From Clostridiales bacterium (lineage in GTDB: Bacteria > Bacillota > Clostridia > Lachnospirales > Lachnospiraceae): a stretch of 64,000 bases of DNA. Positions within the stretch are counted from its first letter, which is position 1. The number at the start of each line of letters is the position of its first letter. Where the stretch lies: positions 54,146-118,145 of the forward strand of contig JAJQCD010000034.1 of NCBI GenBank assembly GCA_021202925.1, read 5' to 3'. The translations under genes and the position numbers were made by a program. Positions 1 through 7,733 of this stretch are shown here, in pieces. A model generated the notes under the pieces. It was given only the letters and a program-made list of their open reading frames with translations. It did not search any database and was not told where the DNA came from.

Positions 1-366
1 CACCCTGAATTTTGTCTTATCAATATGGTATACATCGTCCGCCGGGGAAAGCACTTCGCTCTCATCGATATAATCAATCTCGATCGCCTCCAGGATCTGC
101 GCTTCCGCGAAATGCCCGATCCGACATTTCGCCATGACCGGGATGGAAACAGCCGCCTGGATTCCCTTAATCATTTTCGGGTCACTCATGCGGGAAACGC
201 CACCGGCTGCACGAATATCCGCCGGAATCCGTTCAAGCGCCATGACTGCACAGGCGCCGGCCTCTTCCGCTATTTCAGCCTGTTCCGGAGTCGTGACATC
301 CATAATGACGCCGCCTTTCAGCATCTGTGCGAGTTGTTTGTTTAACGTGTATCTGTCTTCACTCAT
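1..366 (-). CDS. pdxS: pyridoxal 5'-phosphate synthase PdxS, 3'-truncated by window edge
   Basis: The reverse complement encodes 122 residues from an ATG at 364-366 and runs off the window edge. The residues match the N-terminal part of PdxS (SNZ family), the synthase subunit that builds PLP from ribose 5-phosphate, glyceraldehyde 3-phosphate and ammonia supplied by PdxT. Visible landmarks are [35 protein letters not shown] and [19 protein letters not shown], followed by the [14 protein letters not shown] stretch typical of the family. Full PdxS is about 290 residues, so roughly 40 percent is present. pdxT would lie beyond the left edge. Identification is by recognition of these conserved blocks. 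Confidence 0.95.
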   Translation of the reverse strand, partial: MSEDRYTLNKQLAQMLKGGVIMDVTTPEQAEIAEEAGACAVMALERIPADIRAAGGVSRMSDPKMIKGIQAAVSIPVMAKCRIGHFAEAQILEAIEIDYIDESEVLSPADDVYHIDKTKFRV

Positions 367-548
367 TTTTATAATCCTTCCCTTTCATAAATGACAAACA
401 TTGGATTTTATATTTCTCAAACGTATACGTGTGTTCATATTATAGTCAGAAACTGGATTTGGTAAAATGTCCAAATGTTAAAATATTTACCATGCCAGTT
501 TTGGCAAGGACATTTTCTGGCATGAAAAATCTTTGAAGGTTACCAACC
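367..548. promoter_or_regulatory. pdxS upstream region with inverted repeats
   Basis: The gap between divergent pdxS and tcdA is 333 bp. On the minus strand TATAAT lies at 439-444, with a weak TTTTAC 17 bp upstream (462-467). A perfect 10-bp palindrome ACGTATACGT sits at 421-430 in the likely pdxS leader. A perfect 8-bp inverted repeat, CATGCCAG (491-498) and CTGGCATG (517-524), is upstream of that promoter. MocR-type PdxR regulators bind repeated elements at this kind of position, but no pdxR gene is in the window, so this assignment is inference. Confidence 0.35.
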
Positions 549-577
549 TTGACATTGGTTTCATTGTAGGCTATAAT
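549..577 (+). promoter_or_regulatory. consensus sigma-70-type promoter upstream of tcdA
   Basis: TTGACA at 549-554 and TATAAT at 572-577 are separated by exactly 17 bp, a perfect housekeeping promoter pointing toward tcdA. Transcription would start near 584, leaving a leader of about 115 nt before the ATG at 700. I saw no riboswitch in that leader. Confidence 0.8.
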
Positions 578-699
578 TTGTCTGTTCGCCTATCCAATCG
601 ATAGGTGAGTAGGTGTATGATGTTTGCAGAAGAAGCGATAGCCGCCCTTATGTGTCGCTGTGCAGATCGGAGTTATATGTTTGAGAGGAAACACACACC

Positions 700-1452
700 A
701 TGCTGAATCAGTTTTCAAGAACAGAGCTTCTTTTGGGAAAGGATGGAATGGAACGCTTATCGGCGTCCTGTGTCGCCGTATTCGGCATCGGCGGCGTCGG
801 CGGATACGCAGTGGAGGCGCTTGCCCGAAGCGAGGTCGGTTCCTTCGTACTGGTTGACGATGATAAAATCTGCCTGACCAATTTAAACCGGCAGATCATT
901 GCGACCAGAAAAACGGTCGGCCAGTATAAAGCAGACGTCATGAAAGAGCGGATACTCGAAATCAATCCAGATGCGCGGGTGGAAGTCCGGAAGTGTTTTT
1001 ATCTTCCGGAAAATGCAGATGAATTTGATTTTTCACAGTATTCCTACGTTGTAGACGCAGTAGATACCGTTACGGCGAAGCTCGAAATTATCGAACAAGC
1101 GCAAAAATGCGGCGTGCCGGTCATCAGCTGTATGGGAGCCGGAAATAAGCTTGATCCCACAAAATTTCAGGTGGCAGATATTTATGAAACATCAATATGT
1201 CCGCTTGCAAGGGTGATGCGGCGTGAATGCAGAAAACGCGGAATACGCGCATTGAAAGTAGTGTATTCCACAGAAAAAAGCATCCGTCCTCTGGACGATA
1301 TGGAGATCAGCTGCCGGACGCACTGCATCTGCCCACCCGGAACAAAGCGCAAGTGTACGCAGCGAAGGGATATTCCGGGAAGTGTTGCGTTCGTTCCATC
1401 TGTGGCCGGTCTGATCCTGGCCGGAGAAGTTATAAAGGATCTGATTAAATGA
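700..1452 (+). CDS. tcdA: tRNA threonylcarbamoyladenosine dehydratase (TcdA/CsdL, ThiF family)
   Basis: A 250-residue E1-like protein. TcdA uses ATP to cyclise t6A37 of ANN-decoding tRNAs into ct6A. The nucleotide-binding glycine loop GIGGVGG is at residues 29-35, followed by the acidic patch LVDDDKICLTNLNRQ (about 51-65) typical of ThiF/MoeB/E1 enzymes. The TcdA-type SRT-like start (QFSRTELLLG) and the DPTKFQVADIYETSICPLARVMRRE block set it apart from MoeB. Length fits the family. The start is preceded by GAGAGGAAA. The stop overlaps the next open frame in an ATGA arrangement, suggesting translational coupling to the DUF2318 gene. Confidence 0.9.
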   Translation: MLNQFSRTELLLGKDGMERLSASCVAVFGIGGVGGYAVEALARSEVGSFVLVDDDKICLTNLNRQIIATRKTVGQYKADVMKERILEINPDARVEVRKCFYLPENADEFDFSQYSYVVDAVDTVTAKLEIIEQAQKCGVPVISCMGAGNKLDPTKFQVADIYETSICPLARVMRRECRKRGIRALKVVYSTEKSIRPLDDMEISCRTHCICPPGTKRKCTQRRDIPGSVAFVPSVAGLILAGEVIKDLIK

Positions 1453-1469
1453 AAGTTGAGGTATCAATT

Positions 1470-1961
1470 ATGCGCAGAAAAAAATCATGTTTCTTCACCG
1501 GAGTCATTGCAGCAGTTGCAACAATCGCTATGGCCGGTTGTTCTTCCGGTGCTGAATCGAAAGAAATACAGGAAAATACAGCCAGCACAACAGCAGCCGG
1601 GATCGAAATTCGTACAGAAAATATCAGTACCAGCGCCAGTTATTATGATATGACAGTGGATGGAACCAATGTTGAGATCTTTGCGGTTCTTGCTTCTGAC
1701 GGCACGGTTCGCCTGGCAATGAATACCTGTCAGGTTTGCAATGGATCTCCCTATGCCTATTTTGAACAGGATGGCGATGATTTTGTCTGCCAGAACTGTG
1801 GGAATCGCTTCTCATCCGATCAAATCGGACTTACAGGCGGAGGCTGCAACCCTGTCCCGATTACAGACGATGACTATTCCGAGGCGAGTGGAACCATCAC
1901 AGTTTCCGAAGCCTTTTTGAAAAAAAACGCGTATCGCTTTTCCAACTGGAAACAGTTTTAA
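1470..1961 (+). CDS. DUF2318-type lipoprotein with two CxxC motifs
   Basis: The open frame starts at 1449, but the ATG at 1470 is favoured because TGAGG lies nine bases upstream and it yields a clean lipoprotein signal (MRRKKSCFF, hydrophobic stretch, lipobox MAGC with Cys24). The mature 140 residues carry CQVC at 87-90, CQNC at 107-110 and a GGGCNPVP block at about 122-129. This is the signature of DUF2318, a domain also found at the end of FtrD-like Fe/Cu handling membrane proteins. It probably binds a metal outside the cell. It sits between tcdA and the HMA-SafE-cupredoxin gene with a 12-bp gap to the latter, so a joint role in copper or iron handling is likely but not shown. Confidence 0.8.
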   Translation: MRRKKSCFFTGVIAAVATIAMAGCSSGAESKEIQENTASTTAAGIEIRTENISTSASYYDMTVDGTNVEIFAVLASDGTVRLAMNTCQVCNGSPYAYFEQDGDDFVCQNCGNRFSSDQIGLTGGGCNPVPITDDDYSEASGTITVSEAFLKKNAYRFSNWKQF

Positions 1962-1973
1962 AGGGGGCATTCT

Positions 1974-3257
1974 GTGGGTAAGGTTATTTTTCACGTTACA
2001 GGCATGACCTGCTCCGGTTGTGAGCGCCGACTGGAAGGCGCGGTATCCGCACTGGAAGGCGTACAATCCGTAACCGCGGACCACAGCAGAGGTAAATTGA
2101 CAGCTGAATTCGGCCCTCCCTGCACAGAAAGCGTCATCAAGGAAACCATTCAAAAGACTGGTTACGGAGTTTCGGAAAACGCCAAAAAAACTCGTGATCC
2201 CATCGCAATTCTGATTCTCATTCTGGGAGTCTATGTGATCGCCCGGCACATGGGATGGCTGGAGATATTTCAGAACATCCCGACAATCAGTGAAGAACGG
2301 ATGGGCTATTTTGCCCTGTTCGTGATTGGCCTGCTGACCAGCGTCCATTGTATTGCCATGTGCGGAGGATTCAATCTGGCTCAGAGCATTTCTTCCGCAA
2401 ATAGAAAGCCCTTACGCCGCAGTATCCTGTACAACCTTGGGCGGCTGTCCAGCTACACCTTCATTGGTGGGATCCTGGGCTTTATCGGCGAAAAAGCCGC
2501 CATCACCTTGCATGCAAGGGGCGTGATCGGCCTGATCGCCGGCGGTTTTATGCTGCTCATGGGTATCCATATGCTGGGAGGCCTTTCTCTTTCTGTCCGT
2601 CTTTTCCCAAAGCTGTCCCAAACGCTTTCTGCCAGAATACAGAGCACAGGGAAACACAGTTCCTTTGCGGTCGGTCTGGCAAATGGTCTGATGCCCTGCG
2701 GGCCATTACAATCCATGCAGATCTACGCCATCGCCAGCGGCAGTATGCTGACCGGAGCCTTATCCATGTTTTCCTTTTGTTTAGGCACAATCCCTCTTGT
2801 CCTGGCATTTGGCCTGGCGGCGGGGATACTGAACATGCACTGGCGGCAGCGTATGCTTCAGGTCGGTTCCGTCCTCTTGCTTATCATGGGAATCTTTATG
2901 ATACAGAACAATCTTGTTCTGACGGGCTTTACTGTCTCACCGACAAAGACAGACACAGATGAAGCCATCGTCTCAACCATAAAGGGAAACGCCCAGTATG
3001 TGACAACAGCCCTTCATGCCAACGGCTACGACGATATTCAGGTCACCGCAGGGATTCCTGTCGTGTGGACAATAACAGTAGATGAGAAGAATCTGAACGG
3101 ATGTAATAACGAGATTGTACTTTCGGCGTTTGATCAGCAGGTGAAGCTGACTGCTGGTGAAGTGGTGATCGAGTTTACACCGGAGAAAGAAGGAACATAT
3201 ACATATTCCTGCTGGATGGGAATGCTGAAAAATACGATTACAGTCCAAAAGCCCTGA
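1974..3257 (+). CDS. HMA - SafE/TauE-like membrane protein - cupredoxin fusion
   Basis: A 427-residue protein starting at GTG behind AAAGGGGG. There are three modules. The first is a heavy-metal-associated domain (residues 1-68) with MTCSGC at 11-16, the Cu/heavy-metal chaperone motif. The second is a membrane unit (about 75-315) of the SafE/DsbD-like class, with six or more hydrophobic segments and two signature motifs, MCGGF (129-133) and MPCGP (240-244). The third is a C-terminal cupredoxin-like domain (about 340-427) with Cys377 and a CWMGM ligand loop at 413-417. Known relatives are annotated as sulfite exporter TauE/SafE family proteins, but the two flanking metal domains argue for copper handling. 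It is probably co-transcribed with the DUF2318 lipoprotein. Confidence 0.85.
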   Translation: MGKVIFHVTGMTCSGCERRLEGAVSALEGVQSVTADHSRGKLTAEFGPPCTESVIKETIQKTGYGVSENAKKTRDPIAILILILGVYVIARHMGWLEIFQNIPTISEERMGYFALFVIGLLTSVHCIAMCGGFNLAQSISSANRKPLRRSILYNLGRLSSYTFIGGILGFIGEKAAITLHARGVIGLIAGGFMLLMGIHMLGGLSLSVRLFPKLSQTLSARIQSTGKHSSFAVGLANGLMPCGPLQSMQIYAIASGSMLTGALSMFSFCLGTIPLVLAFGLAAGILNMHWRQRMLQVGSVLLLIMGIFMIQNNLVLTGFTVSPTKTDTDEAIVSTIKGNAQYVTTALHANGYDDIQVTAGIPVVWTITVDEKNLNGCNNEIVLSAFDQQVKLTAGEVVIEFTPEKEGTYTYSCWMGMLKNTITVQKP

Positions 3258-3268
3258 GCGCCTGCCCC

Positions 3269-4177
3269 CTAATCCTCCGATCTCTGATATTGTTTCAAAA
3301 TGTTCAGGTAACGCTTCCCCAGACGGCTCAGCGGCATATTCCGCCGCCGGATGTAACCGATCTCCATTTTCTCCTCCGTCACGAGTGGAATCGCCTTATA
3401 CTGATCCCCATTCAGCTCTTCACAGATAATTCCGGAGCAGAGCGTGTAGCCCTGGAGCCCCACCATCAGATTCAGCATCGTTGCACGGTCATCCGCCTTG
3501 ATCGTCTGACGGTACTCCCGCGTACTCAGCACCTCCTCCGCGAAATAGAACGAGTTTTGATCTCCCTGTTCAAAAGAAAGGCAGGGCCACGGCGCAAGCT
3601 CCTCAAAGGTAATCTCTGATTTCCTGGCCAATGGGTGCTCCTTCCAGAGATACACAGATATCCCACAGGTGAACAGAGGCGTGTAGGTAAGCTCATTCCT
3701 CACAAAAATTTTGCGTAAAGCCTTCTCATTGAACGCATTCAGATACAGAACACCAAGCTCGCTGCGTCCGGTCCGCACATTTTCGATCACTTCGCCTGTC
3801 TTCGTCTCGTGTACCGCAAATTCGTATTCATCCATCCCGAATTCCCGCGCCATCTTCATGAAAGCCTCGACAGCGAAAGAATAATGCTGCATCGACACGC
3901 TGAATTTTTTCCTGCTGACCTTATCAAAGCGATAATGCTCCTCCATGAGCCGCGAAAGCTCTACCATCTGCCGCGCGTAACTCAGAAAATCCTCGCCCTC
4001 CGGCGTAATCAGAATACCCCGGTTCGAACGAACAAACAGTTCAACATGCAACTCTTCTTCCAGGTCATGGATCGTACTGGACAAAGCAGGCTGCGAGACA
4101 TAGAGTGCCGCCGCTGCCTTGTTCATGGATTTTTCCTCCGCGATCTTCACGACGTAGCGCAGCTGCTGCAATGTCAT
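3269..4177 (-). CDS. LysR-family regulator of the thiol block
   Basis: A 302-residue LTTR. The winged helix-turn-helix is at residues 1-60 (MTLQQLRYVVKIAEEKSMNKAAAALYVSQPALSSTI in outline), followed by a periplasmic-binding-like effector domain from about 90. The start codon follows a GGGGGAG ribosome binding site. It is convergent with the preceding membrane gene and divergent from the ATP-grasp/gshA pair, the classical LTTR layout. An ATA-N9-TAT box in the shared intergenic region recurs upstream of metQ, so I infer that this protein controls both sulfur units. The coinducer cannot be read from the sequence; CysB/CysL-like regulators use O-acetylserine or other sulfur metabolites. Confidence 0.9.
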   Translation of the reverse strand: MTLQQLRYVVKIAEEKSMNKAAAALYVSQPALSSTIHDLEEELHVELFVRSNRGILITPEGEDFLSYARQMVELSRLMEEHYRFDKVSRKKFSVSMQHYSFAVEAFMKMAREFGMDEYEFAVHETKTGEVIENVRTGRSELGVLYLNAFNEKALRKIFVRNELTYTPLFTCGISVYLWKEHPLARKSEITFEELAPWPCLSFEQGDQNSFYFAEEVLSTREYRQTIKADDRATMLNLMVGLQGYTLCSGIICEELNGDQYKAIPLVTEEKMEIGYIRRRNMPLSRLGKRYLNILKQYQRSED

Positions 4178-4272
4178 AATATTCTCCCCCCCGTCAATAA
4201 TTAATTTGCTGATGTTGTCATCTTAACATACTCCTCTCGTTTATCGATAATCGGAAAAAGAAATACCTGGCT

Positions 4273-4287
4273 ATAAATTTTTCCTAT
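4273..4287 (+). promoter_or_regulatory. LysR box ATA-N9-TAT, copy 1
   Basis: ATAAATTTTTCCTAT is followed by TGCAG and lies about 64 bp upstream of the predicted transcription start of the ATP-grasp/gshA operon. That is the standard position for an LTTR recognition site. The same 15-mer with one change occurs at 12889-12903 upstream of metQ. The ATA-N9-TAT form and the spacing are direct observations; binding by the adjacent LysR protein is inference. Confidence 0.6.
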
Positions 4288-4308
4288 TGCAGACATCTTG
4301 TAAAAAGA

Positions 4309-4337
4309 TTGACATATAATCGTATCGTCCTTATAAT
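4309..4337 (+). promoter_or_regulatory. promoter of the ATP-grasp / gshA operon
   Basis: TTGACA (4309-4314), a 17-bp spacer and TATAAT (4332-4337) form a consensus promoter. Start is expected near 4344, about 40 nt before the ATG at 4383. Because the core promoter is already strong, the LysR box upstream may serve regulation rather than simple recruitment. Confidence 0.8.
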
Positions 4338-4382
4338 CATACTATACCTATTTATTTAGTGTGTTTTAGGAGGCTTAGTGTT

Positions 4383-5594
4383 ATGAACGTCATCTTTCTT
4401 TCTCCGAATTTTCCTTATCATTTCTATCATTTCTGCGATCGGCTGCAGCGTCTGGGTGTACAGGTACTCGGCATTGGGGACTGTCCTTATTCTGATTTGA
4501 ACGATGACTGCAGGCGCTCCCTGACGGAGTACTACTATCTGCCCAGTCTGGAGCAGTACGAAGACGTGTATCGCGCGACAGCTTTTTATATTTTTAAATA
4601 TGGCCGCATTGACTACATCGAGAGCCAGAATGAGTACTGGCTGGAGCTGGAAGCGAGGCTGCGCACAGACTTTCATATTCGAAGCGGCTTTGATGCCACG
4701 AGCCTGGAAAATGTAAAGCTCAAATCACGCATGAAGGCCGGTTACGCGAAGGCCGGCGTAAAAACAGCCCGCTATATACTGGTGAGTGATCCGGAATCCT
4801 GCAGACAGTTTGCGGCGCAGGTCGGTTATCCCGTGATCGTCAAACCGGACAACGGCGTAGGCGCGGCAAACACATGGAAACTGCACTCTGACGCAGAACT
4901 GGACGCGTTTTTTCACGACAAGCCCTCACAGGAATATATCATGGAAGAATTTGTCCCCGGGCATGTCGAGACCTTCGACGGGATTACTGACAGTCGGAGC
5001 AATATCCTGTTCTGCACCGGACAGGTGATGGCGGTGACGCCATTGGATATGCTACAGGGAAACGGCGAGAATGTCAGCTATACCCAGAATATTCAGGAAA
5101 AAGATTTATACGAGATCGGAACGCGAGTCGTGAAGGCTTTCGGTCTGCGGAACCGCTTCTTCCACTTTGAATTCTTCCGCCTGGACACGGATAAAGACAG
5201 CCTGGGAAAGAAAGGGGATATTGTTGGGCTGGAAGTAAACATCCGCGCTCCTGGCGGCTATATCCCGGACAAGATGAATTTTGCCTACAACGTGGATGTC
5301 TACCAGATCTGGGCGGAAAGCCTGGTTTTCGATGAGAACCGTTCCTTCCCCGATTACCGGTTTCAGTCCTATGTAACCCATTTTGCCAGAAGCAGCCCGG
5401 ACGACTATCTCTATTCAGCCGAAGAGCTTCGTGAACGTTATGCCGGTAAAATTCTTCTGGAAAACACCCCGCCACCCTCCATTTCCGGGGGCATGGGAAG
5501 TCATGTGTTTATCCTGCGCGCGGATTCCGTCGAAGAGCTGTGGGAACAGGCAGGCAATATTCTCCGCCACAGGGATGAAAGGAGGCAAGCATAA
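4383..5594 (+). CDS. ATP-grasp carboxylate-amine ligase paired with GshA
   Basis: The start at 4383 (not the upstream ATG at 4359) is chosen because AGGAGG at 4368-4373 lies nine bases before it. The 403-residue product has an N-terminal Rossmann-like domain (MNVIFLSPNFPYHFYHFCDR) and an ATP-grasp core: the lysine-containing YPVIVKPDNGVGAANT strand-loop, the EYIMEEFVPG hinge and the late acidic metal ligands GLEVNIRAPGG. This places it with biotin-carboxylase-like ligases that join a carboxylate to an amine via an acyl phosphate. Its last bases overlap the first of the GshA-type gene, so translation is coupled. A reasonable inference is that it extends gamma-glutamylcysteine, as GshB or the C-terminal half of GshF would. 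It resembles neither in sequence, so the acceptor is unknown. Confidence 0.8.
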   Translation: MNVIFLSPNFPYHFYHFCDRLQRLGVQVLGIGDCPYSDLNDDCRRSLTEYYYLPSLEQYEDVYRATAFYIFKYGRIDYIESQNEYWLELEARLRTDFHIRSGFDATSLENVKLKSRMKAGYAKAGVKTARYILVSDPESCRQFAAQVGYPVIVKPDNGVGAANTWKLHSDAELDAFFHDKPSQEYIMEEFVPGHVETFDGITDSRSNILFCTGQVMAVTPLDMLQGNGENVSYTQNIQEKDLYEIGTRVVKAFGLRNRFFHFEFFRLDTDKDSLGKKGDIVGLEVNIRAPGGYIPDKMNFAYNVDVYQIWAESLVFDENRSFPDYRFQSYVTHFARSSPDDYLYSAEELRERYAGKILLENTPPPSISGGMGSHVFILRADSVEELWEQAGNILRHRDERRQA

Positions 5595-6874
5595 TGCTGC
5601 ATATCGACACACCGGAATTACAGAAACTGCTGCTCCAGGGAAACTTTGGTCTGGAAAAAGAAGGGCTGCGGGTAGATGAAGACGGCTTCCTGGCGCATAC
5701 AGCGCACCCCTTTCCCGGCGACCGATACATTGTCCGGGATTTCTGTGAAAACCAGACAGAGATCAACACGCCGGTATGCTCTGGCTACCACGAAGCTGTA
5801 GAGAGCCTCGCCGCGTACACCCGGCAGATACACCGGACATTGGCAACGCAAAGTCCCGGAGAATATCTCTGGCCCTTTTCCAACCCCTGCTATATCCGAA
5901 ATGAGACGGACATCCCCATCGCGCAGTTCGGCGGTCCCGACTCGTCCAAGACCACCTACCGGAATTATCTTTCCCATAAATACGGGCGCTACAAGATGAC
6001 GCTGTCCGGTATCCACGTCAACTATTCGTTCAACGAGACGCTTTTGCAGGAGGATTTTCGACGCAGCGAATTTGAGAATTTCAAAGATTATAAAAATGAA
6101 CTCTACCTGAGACTGGCCCGACGACTGGTGGCCTATGGCTGGATCCTGGTGGCTGTCACCGCCGCCAGCCCGCTGCTGGACAGCTCCTATGTAGAAAAAG
6201 AATCCTTTGACAGAGATATCTTCCAGGGACTTGCCTCTGTCCGCTGCAGTGAGCTGGGCTACTGGAACGTCTTCGCTCCGGTTCTTAATTATACCGGTAT
6301 TACCGCTTATGCGGACAGCATCCGCGACTACGTGCGACGCGGCTGGATACAGGCCCCTTCGGAACTGTACTATCCCATCCGACTCAAACCGGCCGGCCCC
6401 AACCGGCTCGACACACTCGAAGCAAATGGTGTAGACCATATCGAACTTCGGGTGTTCGACCTCAATCCGTTGACGCCTGCCGGTGTGGAGGAAAAAGACG
6501 TCGCCTTCGCGGAACTGCTGATTGGCTGGCTCGCGGCGTCCCCCGATCAGGGTCTCTCCGACAGAGATCAGGTACAGGCGATCCAAAATTATAAAAACGC
6601 AGCGCACTACGATCTGAAGACAGTCAGTCTTCTGACTCCGGACAATCAGTTTTTCTCTGTGGCACACGCGGCCCGGAATACAATCGGATTTCTGAAAGAC
6701 TTCTATCGCGACTACCCGGCCGAAGTACAGGAAATCCTGACGTTCGAGGACGACAAATTTATCGACGGTGAAAACCGCTACGCCTGGCAGATCCGGAAGG
6801 ATTTTTCAAACGGCTACGCAAAAAAGGGAATGGCTCTTGCCAGAAAGCGCCGGGAGGAGGCTTTGCCCGAGTGA
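5594..6874 (+). CDS. gshA: glutamate-cysteine ligase, GshA type
   Basis: A 426-residue protein with the landmarks of gamma-glutamylcysteine synthetase. FGLEKEGLRVDEDG (residues 18-31) matches the glutamate/metal-binding start of the family. ENQTEINTPV and SGIHVNYSF are the conserved active-site segments shared by Escherichia coli GshA and the N-terminal half of bifunctional GshF. It is shorter than E. coli GshA (about 518) and lacks the C-terminal ATP-grasp of GshF. An unrelated ATP-grasp gene is coupled directly upstream instead. It should ligate glutamate and cysteine (or a similar amine) with ATP in the cytoplasm. The 54-bp gap to the next, convergent gene holds only a weak hairpin. Confidence 0.85.
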   Translation: MLHIDTPELQKLLLQGNFGLEKEGLRVDEDGFLAHTAHPFPGDRYIVRDFCENQTEINTPVCSGYHEAVESLAAYTRQIHRTLATQSPGEYLWPFSNPCYIRNETDIPIAQFGGPDSSKTTYRNYLSHKYGRYKMTLSGIHVNYSFNETLLQEDFRRSEFENFKDYKNELYLRLARRLVAYGWILVAVTAASPLLDSSYVEKESFDRDIFQGLASVRCSELGYWNVFAPVLNYTGITAYADSIRDYVRRGWIQAPSELYYPIRLKPAGPNRLDTLEANGVDHIELRVFDLNPLTPAGVEEKDVAFAELLIGWLAASPDQGLSDRDQVQAIQNYKNAAHYDLKTVSLLTPDNQFFSVAHAARNTIGFLKDFYRDYPAEVQEILTFEDDKFIDGENRYAWQIRKDFSNGYAKKGMALARKRREEALPE

Positions 6875-6928
6875 ATGATTCCCGTCCGGGATTGATCGTC
6901 GTAAGGAAGACTGCGAAAATGACAACTT

Positions 6929-7723
6929 TCAGTATTGTGCTTCTGCGTTGTCTGATCCAAAACTCTGGCAATGCAGTCGCCCCTCCGGACTAACCGCATG
7001 TGCGCCGTATCGTTTCCGGTCCCTTCCGACCGGACATACTGCCGTACAGTAACCGCACGGATATCGAAACTCCCTCTTCAGCTTCTGATGATATTGCGCG
7101 CACAGGTGTTTGTCCATATCCGCGATCAGCTCGCCCCCGCGTGGGGTGAAAACCTGCATCGGACATTTACGCACACAGGTGCCGCATTTCCGGCAAAGTT
7201 CTTCGGTCTTTACGCGATCCGGTGCAACTTCTGCATCCGTAATCACAGATACCAGGCGAATGCGCGGGCCATATTCCTCTGTGATAAGCGTGTGATTCAT
7301 ACCGATGGTTCCGAGCCCTGCATACTTTCCGGCCAGGACATGAGAAAACGCCGCCTCCGGCTTTCTGACGAGAACAGAAATGTCTCCATAACAGTCTCTG
7401 GGAAAGAAATGGGCGCGGAACCCTTCCCTGTTCAGAAAATTTGCCATCCGATAAGCCGACTCATCCAGATAACGATTCGTCGTATTGTAGAGTTCCGAAT
7501 AAACCACAGAGGGAGTCGTCTCCAGCATGGGAAGATAAATCTGAACGGCCATGGAGATTACCGTTTTGCTCCATGGCCAGATACTTTGCGGATAATATGC
7601 GGGTGCAGTCTCCCGGTACTCGTCCCAGCGCTCTACATTCGCAAAGCCGACCAGATTCATCCCCAGTTTTTTTGCTTCCCGTTTTATCCGCTGTTTGAAA
7701 GCACTTTTCTCAGAAACAGCCAT
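6929..7723 (-). CDS. QueG-like protein with two [4Fe-4S] motifs
   Basis: The open frame extends to 7918, but the ATG at 7721-7723, preceded by AGGAGAG, is the likely start. This gives 264 residues and avoids overlap with the upstream lyase gene. The KYAGLGTIGMNHTLITEEYG segment (about 133-152) is the signature shared with epoxyqueuosine reductase QueG and reductive-dehalogenase-like proteins. The ferredoxin part has C177, C180, C183, C187 and a second cluster C208, C223, C226, C230. A full QueG is about 380 residues and is B12-dependent; this one is short. Being last in the metQ operon, it may carry electrons to a thiol, disulfide or sulfoxide substrate. That role is inference. Confidence 0.75.
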   Translation of the reverse strand: MAVSEKSAFKQRIKREAKKLGMNLVGFANVERWDEYRETAPAYYPQSIWPWSKTVISMAVQIYLPMLETTPSVVYSELYNTTNRYLDESAYRMANFLNREGFRAHFFPRDCYGDISVLVRKPEAAFSHVLAGKYAGLGTIGMNHTLITEEYGPRIRLVSVITDAEVAPDRVKTEELCRKCGTCVRKCPMQVFTPRGGELIADMDKHLCAQYHQKLKREFRYPCGYCTAVCPVGRDRKRYGAHAVSPEGRLHCQSFGSDNAEAQY

Positions 7724-7733
7724 TTTACTCTCC

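Noticed and set aside
25-394. Plus-strand open frames at the left edge
   Set aside because: The minus strand of the same bases encodes an unmistakable PdxS N-terminus.
5618-6667. 349-codon minus-strand frame opposite gshA
   Set aside because: It is a shadow of the gshA coding sequence; no domain and poor composition.
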